From contig DEKZ01000092.1 of assembly GCA_002354135.1 (NCBI GenBank), positions 1-10,900 of the forward strand: a stretch of DNA of 10,900 bases, given 5' to 3'. Both the position numbers and the translations under genes were made by a program. The stretch's first letter is position 1. Each line of letters opens with the position of its first letter. The stretch is from Massilia sp. UBA2709. Lineage in GTDB: Bacteria > Pseudomonadota > Gammaproteobacteria > Burkholderiales > Burkholderiaceae_D. The notes under the pieces were generated by a model. The model did not search any database. It was given only the letters and a program-made list of their open reading frames with translations, and was not told the DNA's origin. Positions 1 through 9,838 of the stretch are shown piece by piece.

Positions 1-140
1 CAAGACGGTATCTACGTCCCTCGCGTCGTGGGTTTTCCACCCGCGGCGTCTCCCGTAGGGTGGGCACCTGTGCCCACGCGGATCATGCGCACCACGAACA
101 GCACAGGCAACAGCCCCACCTCCCCGTGCACACCACCGAT
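1..140. other. Intergenic sequence with no gene recognised
   Basis: I see no convincing coding region between the window edge and the hydrolase stop codon. Open frames here have no family resemblance and no ribosome binding site. The only structure is the GTAGGGTGG-type repeat listed separately at 37-77. The far left may be the edge of an element or gene outside the window, which cannot be judged from here. Confidence 0.6.
37..77. repeat. GTAGGGTGG-type palindromic repeat, copy 1
   Basis: This stretch contains CCGTAGGGTGG at 53-63, which is identical to 4892-4902. It overlaps a perfect 7-bp hairpin, GTGGGCA-CCTG-TGCCCAC at 60-77. An upstream CCACCC (37-42) can pair with GGGTGG (58-63), giving an alternative fold. 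It lies about 60 nt beyond the hydrolase stop codon, on that gene's 3' side. The sharing of 11 bases plus the hairpin potential suggests a dispersed REP-like intergenic element. Its function is unknown; 3'-end protection or termination are possibilities, though no T-tract follows on either strand. Confidence 0.55.
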
Positions 141-1019
141 TCAACGCGATAAAAACGCCTCGATCAACCTCGCCAGCACCGCCGGCTGGTCATGGTGCAC
201 CATATGCCCCGCCTCCGGCACGATATGCGCCTCGACGGACGCCATGTGCGCCAGGCGCCGGTCCACTTCCGCCCGCATCTCCTCCTGCGGCCCCATCCAG
301 CGCCACATTTCCGTCTCCGCCGCCTCGATCCACAGCACCGGCGCGGTAATCTTCTTCCAGACCGCGATCATCTCGTCCAGGTGATACAGCAGCGGCCCGT
401 TCATCTTGTGCGCCGGATCGCCCAGGATCTCGTACTCGCCCGCGTCGTTGCGCGCCGACCAGTGCCCGGCCAGGAAGGCCGCGCGTTCGTCCGGCAGGCG
501 CGGATTGGTTTTCTGCAACCGCCCCGCCACCTCTTCCAGGCTGGCATAGCCCTTCATGGTCGGCGGATTCTTCAGCTCATCCAGCCACTTGGCCATGCGC
601 TTGGGCGCCTGCTGGGGCACGCTGCCCATCAGGCCGATGCCTTCCAGGTTGATCAGTTTCTTCACCCGCTCCGGCCGCACGCCCGCATACAGGCTGACCG
701 CGTTGCCGCCCATGCTGTGCCCGAGCAGGTTGACCGGCTCGTCGGGCGAATAATGGTCGAGCAGGAAGTCGAGGTCGGCCACGTAGTCGGGGAACCAATA
801 GGTGTCCGCATGGCTGCGCTCCGACAGGCCGAAACCGCGCCAGTCGTGGGCGATGACGTGCCAGTCGCCTTCCAGGCAATCGACAATGAACTGGAACGAG
901 GCCGACATATCCATCCAGCCATGCGCCATGAAGATCTTTGGCGCGCCTTCGCGGCCCCAGTGGCGCACGTGGGTGCGCAGGCCGCGCACGGTGAGGAATT
1001 CGGAACGGGAGGGTTTCAT
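141..1019 (-). CDS. Alpha/beta hydrolase fold protein
   Basis: This 292-residue protein is a single-domain alpha/beta hydrolase, probably a cytoplasmic esterase, lipase-like or epoxide-hydrolase-like enzyme; the substrate is unknown. Visible landmarks are the oxyanion-hole HG at 34-35 (MAHGWMD), the HDWRGFGLS segment near 58-66, the nucleophile elbow GHSMGG with Ser102, and the C-terminal GHMVHHD with catalytic His271. The acidic residue expected after strand 7 is probably a Glu within IEAAETE (231-237) rather than the usual Asp. There is no signal peptide. The ATG at 1019 was chosen because the frame upstream opens only with TTG, has no homology-like sequence and would lie upstream of the predicted transcription start. 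No clear Shine-Dalgarno precedes this ATG. The gene is divergent from the carbonic-anhydrase-like gene and stands alone on its strand. Confidence 0.9.
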   Translation of the reverse strand: MKPSRSEFLTVRGLRTHVRHWGREGAPKIFMAHGWMDMSASFQFIVDCLEGDWHVIAHDWRGFGLSERSHADTYWFPDYVADLDFLLDHYSPDEPVNLLGHSMGGNAVSLYAGVRPERVKKLINLEGIGLMGSVPQQAPKRMAKWLDELKNPPTMKGYASLEEVAGRLQKTNPRLPDERAAFLAGHWSARNDAGEYEILGDPAHKMNGPLLYHLDEMIAVWKKITAPVLWIEAAETEMWRWMGPQEEMRAEVDRRLAHMASVEAHIVPEAGHMVHHDQPAVLARLIEAFLSR

Positions 1020-1044
1020 GGTGGCTGGCTGACGGTTAAAAAAA

Positions 1045-1063
1045 GAACGATCGTTCAATTATA
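1045..1063 (-). promoter_or_regulatory. Consensus -10 box abutting a 12-bp palindrome upstream of the hydrolase
   Basis: On the minus strand TATAAT (1058-1063) is a perfect -10 hexamer. The expected transcription start, about seven bases downstream, falls inside the perfect palindrome GAACGATCGTTC (1045-1056). That gives a short leader of about 30 nt to the ATG at 1019. No good -35 is seen 16-18 bases upstream, so the promoter may be activator-dependent or weak. A dyad across a start site is the usual layout for a dimeric repressor, for instance of the TetR type, but no regulator gene is present. The promoter and operator roles are inference. Confidence 0.45.
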
Positions 1064-1133
1064 CGCATGCCATTGAATTCCTGCCGGCCATCTTCATATG
1101 GGCTCGATCGGGCGAAAAGCGGGCGCGAGGGCG

Positions 1134-1139
1134 TAAAAT
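1134..1139 (+). promoter_or_regulatory. Possible -10 element for the gamma-CA/hslO/thioesterase run
   Basis: TAAAAT matches the -10 consensus at five of six positions and lies about 32 nt before the start codon at 1171, which would leave a leader of about 25 nt. No convincing -35 is visible at 17 nt spacing. An alternative pair, TTGAAT at 1073-1078 with a poor -10 near 1095-1101, fits less well. It would serve the operon that starts at 1171. Confidence 0.3.
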
Positions 1140-1170
1140 AGCAGTACTTCAACCTTCCGCGAGCACATCC

Positions 1171-1695
1171 ATGGCGATTTACCAGTTGGGCGAGCATGCG
1201 CCCGAGATCGATGCGTCGGCCTACGTGGCCGATTCGGCCAACCTGATCGGCAAAGTGACGATCGAGGCGAATGCCTCGGTGTGGTTCGGCGTTACGATCC
1301 GCGGCGACAACGAGCGGATCACGATCGGCGAAAACAGCAACGTGCAGGAAGGCACGGTAATGCACACCGACATGGGCTACCCGCTCGTGCTCGGCAAAGG
1401 CGTCACCGTCGGCCACCAGGCGATGCTGCACGGATGCACGGTGGGCGATGGCTCGCTGATCGGCATCCAGGCCGTGATCCTGAACGGCGCAAAGATCGGC
1501 AAGGGTTGCCTGGTCGGTGCCGGAGCACTGGTAACCGAGGGCAAGGAATTCCCCGACCACTCGCTCATCATCGGTGCGCCGGCGAAAGCGGTGCGTACCC
1601 TCACGGAAGAAGACCTGCTGCGCCTGCAGGCCAATGCCGACAGTTATGTCGCGCGCGGCCAGCTGTTCAAGGCGCAGCTCAAGCAAATCGGATAG
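1171..1695 (+). CDS. Gamma-carbonic anhydrase family protein (left-handed beta-helix)
   Basis: This 174-residue protein belongs to the gamma-class carbonic anhydrase-like family (YrdA/PaaY/Cam-like), soluble cytoplasmic trimers with a left-handed parallel beta-helix. The sequence is full length for the family and shows hexapeptide-type repeats (for example [35 protein letters not shown]). The three histidines expected to bind metal between subunits are visible as His65 (VMHTD), His82 and His87 (GHQAMLHG). [10 protein letters not shown] near 44-53 and [10 protein letters not shown] near 133-142 are typical of the family. Whether it hydrates CO2 cannot be told; many bacterial members have weak activity or other acyl-related roles. 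It is first in a plus-strand run, ending only 3 nt before hslO, so the two are probably cotranscribed and translationally coupled. The Shine-Dalgarno before its ATG is weak. Confidence 0.93.
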   Translation: MAIYQLGEHAPEIDASAYVADSANLIGKVTIEANASVWFGVTIRGDNERITIGENSNVQEGTVMHTDMGYPLVLGKGVTVGHQAMLHGCTVGDGSLIGIQAVILNGAKIGKGCLVGAGALVTEGKEFPDHSLIIGAPAKAVRTLTEEDLLRLQANADSYVARGQLFKAQLKQIG

Positions 1696-1698
1696 ACA

Positions 1699-2655
1699 AT
1701 GACGACAGTAGACACCAAGGACACCCTGCAGAAATTCATCTTCGACAACGCCGCCGTGCGCGGCGAGCTGGTCGAGATTTCCGACACCTGGCGCGAGATC
1801 CAGGCCCGTCACGGCTATCCCAAGGCCGTGCGCGCCGTGCTGGGCGAAATGGTGGCCGCGGCTGCGCTGCTGTCGGCCAACCTGAAATTCAACGGCGCGA
1901 TCGTGATGCAGATCCACGGCGACGGCCCGGTGCGCCTGCTGGTGGTCGAGTGCGACGCCGCGCTGCGCATCCGCGCCACCGCCAAGCTGGCGCCGGACGC
2001 CGAGGTGGCGGACGACGCCAGCCTCACCGACCTGCTCAACGCCACGGGCAAGGGCCGCTTCGTGATCACGCTCGACCCGGTCGACAAGGTGCCGGGCCAG
2101 CAGCCCTACCAGGGCATCGTGCCGCTGCACGGCGAGGACATGGCGACCGTCATCGAGAACTACATGCTGCGCTCGGAACAGATGGACACCAAGCTGTGGC
2201 TGGCGGCCGACGACCAGGTCTCGCGCGGCCTGCTGCTGCAGAAACTGCCGCGTCACACCGGCAAGGACGACCAGGTGAAACAGGCGACCGAAGAGGAAGA
2301 CCTGGAAACCTGGAACCGCGCCGTGATGCTGGGCAGCACCCTGAAGCAGGAAGAGCTGCTCACGACCGACATCCAGACCCTGCTGACCCGCCTGTTCTGG
2401 GAAGAGACGATCCGCGTGTTCGACCCGCAGCACCCGCAGTTCCACTGCAGCTGCACCCGCGAAAAAGTCGGCAACATGCTGAAGATGCTGGGCCAGGACG
2501 AGGTCGAGTCGGCGCTGGCCGACCTGGGCGAACTGGGCATCAACTGCGACTTCTGCGGCAAGCACTATGCCTTCGACAAGGTCGACTGCGCCCAGCTGTT
2601 CGCGACCCCGATCGCGGCGGATTCGATGACGCCGGCGGACGAGACGAAGCACTAA
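1699..2655 (+). CDS. hslO: Redox-regulated holdase chaperone Hsp33
   Basis: Hsp33 is a cytoplasmic ATP-independent holdase. In the family, oxidation releases zinc and forms disulfides, which switches the protein on to protect unfolding proteins during oxidative and heat stress. The 318-residue product has the N-terminal chaperone core (about 10-190), a charged linker (about 188-245) and the C-terminal zinc redox switch. The four zinc cysteines are visible as CxC (Cys250, Cys252, in FHCSCTRE) and CxxC (Cys283, Cys286, in INCDFCGKHYAF). Two further cysteines, Cys85 and Cys297, lie outside the switch. It is slightly longer than the roughly 290-residue E. coli protein, mostly through the N-terminus and tail. 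The start is the ATG 3 nt after the previous stop codon. The thioesterase follows after 28 nt. Dps lies about 1 kb downstream, but on what is probably a separate transcript. Confidence 0.97.
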   Translation: MTTVDTKDTLQKFIFDNAAVRGELVEISDTWREIQARHGYPKAVRAVLGEMVAAAALLSANLKFNGAIVMQIHGDGPVRLLVVECDAALRIRATAKLAPDAEVADDASLTDLLNATGKGRFVITLDPVDKVPGQQPYQGIVPLHGEDMATVIENYMLRSEQMDTKLWLAADDQVSRGLLLQKLPRHTGKDDQVKQATEEEDLETWNRAVMLGSTLKQEELLTTDIQTLLTRLFWEETIRVFDPQHPQFHCSCTREKVGNMLKMLGQDEVESALADLGELGINCDFCGKHYAFDKVDCAQLFATPIAADSMTPADETKH

Positions 2656-2683
2656 GCGAAACACTGATAAGGAAAAATCGACG

Positions 2684-3112
2684 ATGCGCGACACGCCCCG
2701 CTCTGCCTTTCCCCACCTGGTCGCCCTGCCGACGCGCTGGATGGACAACGACAGCTACGGGCATGTCAACAACGTCAACTACTACAGTTTCTTCGACACC
2801 GCGGTCAATCGTTACCTGATCGACCGCGGCGTGCTCGACATCCACAAGGACGACATCGTCGGCTTCGTCGTCGAGACCGGCTGCTCCTACTTCAGCTCCA
2901 TCTCCTTCCCCGATCTCATCCACGTTGGCGTGCGCGTCGCAAAACTCGGCAATTCCAGCGTGCGCTACGAGATCGCACTGTACCGCAACGACGAGGCGAT
3001 GCCGGCCGCGGCCGGGCATTTCGTGCACGTCTACGTCGACCGCCGCAGCAACAAGTCGGCGCCGATTCCGGAAGCTGCGCGCGCCGTGCTGCAGACCTTG
3101 CTGGCTGCCTGA
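2684..3112 (+). CDS. Acyl-CoA thioesterase, 4HBT hot-dog fold
   Basis: This 142-residue protein is a 4-hydroxybenzoyl-CoA-thioesterase/YbgC-like hot-dog enzyme, expected to hydrolyse acyl-CoA thioesters in the cytoplasm as a dimer or tetramer. The diagnostic segment is RWMDNDSYGHVNNVNYY (18-34). Asp23 sits where the catalytic aspartate of this family lies, and GHVNN contains the conserved His27. Length is typical, and there is no signal peptide or extra domain. An AAGGA ribosome binding site at 2669-2673 precedes the ATG by 10 nt. The 28-nt gap after hslO suggests cotranscription. The physiological acyl chain cannot be inferred. The Tol-Pal-associated paralogue ybgC is normally next to tolQ, which is not present here, so this is more likely a general acyl-CoA thioesterase. 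Confidence 0.9.
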   Translation: MRDTPRSAFPHLVALPTRWMDNDSYGHVNNVNYYSFFDTAVNRYLIDRGVLDIHKDDIVGFVVETGCSYFSSISFPDLIHVGVRVAKLGNSSVRYEIALYRNDEAMPAAAGHFVHVYVDRRSNKSAPIPEAARAVLQTLLAA

Positions 3113-3196
3113 TTCCTCGGCCCGGCGCTGCCGGAGCCTGCTTCCATTGCCTGGCCGCCAGGCGTAGACTGGGCACATCCCACGAGGAGGTGTGCC

Positions 3197-3550
3197 ATGC
3201 GAATCCTTCTTGCCGCGCTGCTTGCCGGCGCCACCCTTGCCGCCAGTGCCGGTCCCGCGCTGCGCCAGCAGGTCGACCTCGACAGCCCCGGCGCGCTCGA
3301 ACGTGTGCAGCGCGAGCATCCCGCCCACGCCAAGGCCATTACCCGGATCCTGCGCGAAGCGCCCTACCGCCGCCCGCAAGCGCTGGCCGGCTGGGTGCGC
3401 ACGGCTTTTGACGCGAAGATGGCCTCGGCCATGCTGATCAAGACCAGCTATCCGCCCCAGGCCCGGCTCGCGTTCGTGCTCGACGACACCGAATACCGCG
3501 CGTTGGTCACGCTGCGCAATGTCGAGCCCACGGTCACGCCGGCCGGGTAA
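3197..3550 (+). CDS. Small secreted protein of unknown function
   Basis: I do not recognise this 117-residue protein. Residues 1-18 form a classical signal peptide: Arg2, a hydrophobic leucine/alanine stretch, and an ASA-GP cleavage site after about Ala18. The mature protein of about 99 residues is therefore probably periplasmic or secreted, and it lacks cysteines and transmembrane segments. Its first half is helical and basic (an AHAKAITRILREAPYRRP segment around 48-65), and its second half looks like beta strands (ARLAFVLDDTEYRALVTLRNV). Coding status is supported by the strong ribosome binding site GAGGAGG at 3184-3190, 6 nt before the ATG, and by the well-formed signal peptide. A 6-bp hairpin (3149-3163) lies in the 84-nt gap after the thioesterase. 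The gene could be cotranscribed or have its own promoter. Confidence 0.75.
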   Translation: MRILLAALLAGATLAASAGPALRQQVDLDSPGALERVQREHPAHAKAITRILREAPYRRPQALAGWVRTAFDAKMASAMLIKTSYPPQARLAFVLDDTEYRALVTLRNVEPTVTPAG

Positions 3551-3621
3551 GAGGCATGCCGGCCTTCGGTGAGGTAACGTACCGCAGGATTTTCTGGCCG
3601 GTGCTAAGCTGATGTTTGTTA

Positions 3622-3649
3622 ACAGTGCTGCAACTATCAACAGCACTGT
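3622..3649. promoter_or_regulatory. Inverted repeat in the dps upstream region
   Basis: A perfect 9-bp inverted repeat, ACAGTGCTG (3622-3630) and CAGCACTGT (3641-3649), is separated by a 10-nt AT-rich spacer and ends 23 nt before the dps start codon. It could be an operator for a dimeric regulator, with arm centres about two helical turns apart, or a hairpin in the leader. The spacer contains CTAT, which resembles part of an RpoS-type -10, but no complete promoter can be assigned. It does not match the OxyR spacing I would expect. By chance alone roughly one such structure could occur in a window this size. Confidence 0.4.
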
Positions 3650-3672
3650 CACTTGACCACAGGAGAATCGCA

Positions 3673-4179
3673 ATGCACATGGACACCGGCATCAACACCG
3701 AGGACCGCGCAAAGATCGTCGAGTCGCTCTCGACCGTCCTGGCGGACGCCTACATGCTCTACCTGAAAACCCATAATTTCCACTGGAACGTCACCGGTCC
3801 GATGTTCTCGACCCTGCACGTGATGTTCGAGGAACAGTACACCGAGCAGTGGAACGCGCTGGACGACATCGCCGAGCGCATCCGCGCCCTGGGCCACTTC
3901 GCCCCGGCCACCTCGAAGCGCTATGCCGAGCTCTCGAACATCAAGGAAGAGCCGGAAGTGCTTTCGGCCAAGGAAATGATCCGCCAACTGGTCGAAGGCA
4001 ACGAAATCCTGGTCCGCACCATGCGCGAGGGCGTGAAGGTCGCCGACGAGCTGGACGACTTCCCGACCGCCGACATGCTGACCACCCGCATGGAAGTGCA
4101 CGAGAAGAACGCCTGGATGCTGCGCTCCTTCCTGGAACAGGGCGCAGGGTCGATGCAGGGCGAGGCGTCGTCGAATTGA
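3673..4179 (+). CDS. dps: Dps family DNA-binding ferritin-like protein
   Basis: Dps proteins form 12-subunit cages that oxidise Fe2+ with hydrogen peroxide, store iron and protect DNA during starvation and oxidative stress. This 168-residue protein is full length. The inter-subunit ferroxidase residues can be read in the signature: His37 (NFHWNVTGPMF), His49 and Glu53 (TLHVMFEE), then Asp64 and Glu68 (LDDIAERIRALG). The N-terminal extension is short and not lysine-rich, unlike E. coli Dps, so DNA binding through that tail is doubtful; DNA binding here is assumed from the family only. The ATG at 3673 was chosen over an upstream frame opening at 3616 because AGGAG (3661-3665) sits 7 nt before it and the upstream residues do not look like Dps. 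It is probably monocistronic: an inverted repeat precedes it and a strong terminator follows. Confidence 0.95.
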   Translation: MHMDTGINTEDRAKIVESLSTVLADAYMLYLKTHNFHWNVTGPMFSTLHVMFEEQYTEQWNALDDIAERIRALGHFAPATSKRYAELSNIKEEPEVLSAKEMIRQLVEGNEILVRTMREGVKVADELDDFPTADMLTTRMEVHEKNAWMLRSFLEQGAGSMQGEASSN

Positions 4180-4185
4180 TCCCAT

Positions 4186-4204
4186 GCGGGCGCTTGCCGC
4201 CCGC
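4186..4204 (+). other. Short GC-rich hairpin just after dps
   Basis: GCGGGCG (4186-4192), loop CTTGC, CGCCCGC (4198-4204) forms a perfect 7-bp stem 6 nt after the dps stop codon. It has no T-tract, so it is not itself a terminator. It lies 17 nt before the strong terminator and may act as an extra 3' stabiliser. Confidence 0.4.
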
Positions 4205-4221
4205 TGGACTTGCTGGACATG

Positions 4222-4264
4222 AACCCGATACGGAGCCGGCATGCCGGTTCCGTATCGGGTTTTT
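4222..4264 (+). terminator. Rho-independent terminator of dps
   Basis: A perfect 13-bp stem, AACCCGATACGGA (4222-4234) with TCCGTATCGGGTT (4249-4261), continues inward through the self-complementary CCGGCATGCCGG (4236-4247). It is followed by a T run to 4264. The T-tract is only on the plus strand, so it ends transcription from dps. The DUF3224 gene that converges on this site from the right would meet the stem without a matching T-tract. Confidence 0.9.
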
Positions 4265-4280
4265 CGTATAGGCTTTTCTC

Positions 4281-4685
4281 TTATACGTCCGGCACGATGT
4301 AGTCGAACTCGTAGAAATGCTGGCGCTCCTCGATGCGGATATGCATTGTGCCGGCAATGCCTGCCAGTTCCCCGGTGCCGGAATCCGGCACGACCGTGAT
4401 CGACAGCGCCTGGGCGCCGCGCGCCATCGTGCCGCTGTGCTGGACCACGAAGCTCCCGCTCCTGCCTCGCAGCTTGCCGGTCACGCGCTCGATGGCCACG
4501 TATCCGGCCGAGCCTTCGGTCGTCGTCATTGCCGACAGCATCTCGCCGACGCCGGTCCCCTCCAGTTCGCCGTGGTAGCGTTTATCGATCAGCATGCGTC
4601 CGGTCGTGACGCCGTCGCGCACCTCCGGCTGGCCTTGCGGAGTGACGGTCACGTCGAACGGTCCTGCGGCATGTTGCTGGCTCAT
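4281..4685 (-). CDS. DUF3224 domain protein
   Basis: This 134-residue cytoplasmic protein matches the DUF3224 family from end to end, as I recognise it. The family is small and beta-rich, with no established biochemical function. Supporting segments are the DKRYHGELEGTGVGEML region (34-50), GYVAIERVTGKLRGRSGSF (61-79) followed by VVQHSGTMARG, and VVPDSGTGELAGIAGTM (98-114). The fold is probably a small beta-barrel of the allene-oxide-cyclase-like type, which is recalled from family knowledge and not shown here. The ATG at 4685 was chosen because GGAAGGAAG lies about 6 nt upstream on this strand and the longer open frame adds an unrelated arginine-rich leader. A TAGAAT sequence on the minus strand (4721-4726) is a possible -10. 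The gene converges with dps and shares no transcript with it. Confidence 0.85.
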   Translation of the reverse strand: MSQQHAAGPFDVTVTPQGQPEVRDGVTTGRMLIDKRYHGELEGTGVGEMLSAMTTTEGSAGYVAIERVTGKLRGRSGSFVVQHSGTMARGAQALSITVVPDSGTGELAGIAGTMHIRIEERQHFYEFDYIVPDV

Positions 4686-4856
4686 GATGAGCTTCCTTCC
4701 GGGATGAAGAGATAGCGAACATTCTAGGGCAAACGGACAGCTTTGCGTTGATCGTCGGATGGGCGGCTGGACCTTGGCACGGTTGATACGACGCGGCGGT
4801 TCTGGAGCCGGTTGAACGCGTGGGCGGCGTCGAAGCCGGTGATGACGCATCGTTTC

Positions 4857-4902
4857 GGGTGGAGCCGTCCACCCTACGGGTTCGGGCAGAACCGTAGGGT
4901 GG
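4857..4902. repeat. GTAGGGTGG-type palindromic repeat, copy 2
   Basis: CCACCCTACGG (4869-4879) and CCGTAGGGTGG (4892-4902) form a perfect 11-bp stem. Allowing one bulged G, it extends three more pairs inward around a 5-nt loop. GGGTGGA (4857-4863) can pair instead with TCCACCC (4868-4874) across a 4-nt loop, so two folds compete. The 11-base core equals 53-63 in this window. It starts 30 nt beyond the stop codon of the antitoxin-like gene, at the 3' end of the pyrG-to-ftsB block. There is no T-tract, so it is not a classical terminator, but it may end or protect the transcript. It is interpreted as a REP-like dispersed element. Confidence 0.65.
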
Positions 4903-4931
4903 CAACGAATATGACGCCGGAGCGCTGGGTA

Positions 4932-5225
4932 TCAGTGCGCCTCGCCCGGCAGATGCAGGTCGATCACCTTCATGATCGCGAGCGTCGCATCCAGGCTCAG
5001 CTCGCCGCTGGCGAAGGCGGCGCGCAGGCCGGCTTGCGGCAGCCCGGCGGCGGCCGCCAGGTGGGCCGTGCCTTCGGCGCGCGCGGCGACCGCCAGGGCC
5101 TCGACCAGCACGGCGGTGTCGCCGGACTCGAAAGCGGCGGCAAGCCAGGCGGCCAGTGCCTCGAGCGACGTCAGGGCAGCGGCGGCATCGCTTGACGCGC
5201 CGTCAGGGATGGTCGGGGAAGTCAT
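4932..5225 (-). CDS. HigA-like addiction-module antidote family protein (orphan antitoxin/HTH regulator)
   Basis: This 97-residue protein resembles the 'putative addiction module antidote' family of small helix-turn-helix antitoxins. The pattern LAAAFESGDTAVLVEALAVAARAEG (residues 28-52) followed by AHLAAAAGLP (54-63) and SLDATLAIMKVIDLHL (77-92) follows that family's usual order: 'ALETGD', 'ALG.IARARG', 'LAR..GLS', 'PTFDTVLRVLRALGL'. In typical members the recognition helix reads near SRESLYKAL; here it is PQAGLRAAF, so DNA recognition has probably changed. Residues 1-20 are a variable leader. No toxin gene is adjacent: the upstream position normally held by the RelE/HigB-like toxin is occupied by ftsB, whose stop codon is 5 nt before this ATG. 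It is likely translated by coupling, as no clear Shine-Dalgarno is seen. A DNA-binding regulator without toxin is the favoured reading. Confidence 0.72.
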   Translation of the reverse strand: MTSPTIPDGASSDAAAALTSLEALAAWLAAAFESGDTAVLVEALAVAARAEGTAHLAAAAGLPQAGLRAAFASGELSLDATLAIMKVIDLHLPGEAH

Positions 5226-5230
5226 GGTGT

Positions 5231-5593
5231 TCAGTGGGTCGGGCCGGGAACGACGGGGCCTTTGCCCGGTTTCGGCGGCGGCGGAGGCGGCGGCACGGTC
5301 ATCGACTCGACCGGCTTCTCGTCCTTGCGCAGCACTTGCACGAAGATTTCGTTCTGCTTGATCATGCCCAGTTCCAGGCGCGCGCGTTCCTCGACGGCGC
5401 CCAGGCCCTCGCGCAGGTCGCGCACTTCGGAATCGAGCTTGGCGTTGCGCGCCTTGAGCTGCTCGGTATGCGCATGCGCCAGCGTGACCTGGTCGCGCAG
5501 GTCGGCGACGGCGAGCATGCCGCCCTTCCCCAACCACAGCGGGTACTGGATCAGCAACAGCAAGGCAGCGAGGGCGAGCGTAATCAGGCGCAT
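5231..5593 (-). CDS. ftsB: Cell division protein FtsB
   Basis: FtsB is a small bitopic inner-membrane protein that joins FtsL and FtsQ in the divisome and helps activate septal peptidoglycan synthesis. The 120-residue product has a very short cytoplasmic start, one transmembrane helix (about 3-20), the GKGG turn at 22-25, and a periplasmic coiled coil (about 28-72). The conserved block [22 protein letters not shown] (66-87) is the family hallmark. After residue 95 it carries a proline-rich tail with seven consecutive prolines (101-107), an extension beyond the shorter E. coli protein. Location directly downstream of eno is typical for proteobacteria. The gap to eno is 70 nt without a terminator, so they are likely cotranscribed. 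No clear Shine-Dalgarno precedes the ATG at 5593, and a better start is not available. Confidence 0.93.
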   Translation of the reverse strand: MRLITLALAALLLLIQYPLWLGKGGMLAVADLRDQVTLAHAHTEQLKARNAKLDSEVRDLREGLGAVEERARLELGMIKQNEIFVQVLRKDEKPVESMTVPPPPPPPKPGKGPVVPGPTH

Positions 5594-5663
5594 GGCAGAA
5601 AATGATACGCCGGCAAGCCTTCGCGGCCCGCCGGCGGTGGAACGATGTTGATTTACTTCAGAC

Positions 5664-7022
<1,359 letters not shown>

Positions 7023-7046
7023 GCTTTGATAATTCAAATAACTTAA

Positions 7047-9838
<2,792 letters not shown>

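Noticed and set aside
1036..2748. 570-residue minus-strand open frame opposite the gamma-CA and hslO genes
   Set aside because: It runs antisense to two well-supported genes, has a His/Arg/Gln/Val-rich composition typical of the mirrored frame in high-GC DNA, and shows no family motif or ribosome binding site.
1281..2819. 512-residue plus-strand frame across gamma-CA, hslO and the thioesterase
   Set aside because: It is an Arg/Gly/Ala-rich out-of-frame shadow that crosses the boundaries of three real genes.
4869..4902. Rho-independent terminator for the pyrG-to-ftsB block
   Set aside because: The stem is strong but no T-tract follows it on the minus strand, so it is listed as a repeat with a possible 3'-end role only.
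4932..5593. Toxin-antitoxin pair made of ftsB and the HigA-like gene
   Set aside because: The upstream gene is clearly FtsB with a membrane helix and coiled coil, not a RelE/HigB-type toxin, so no complete module is present.
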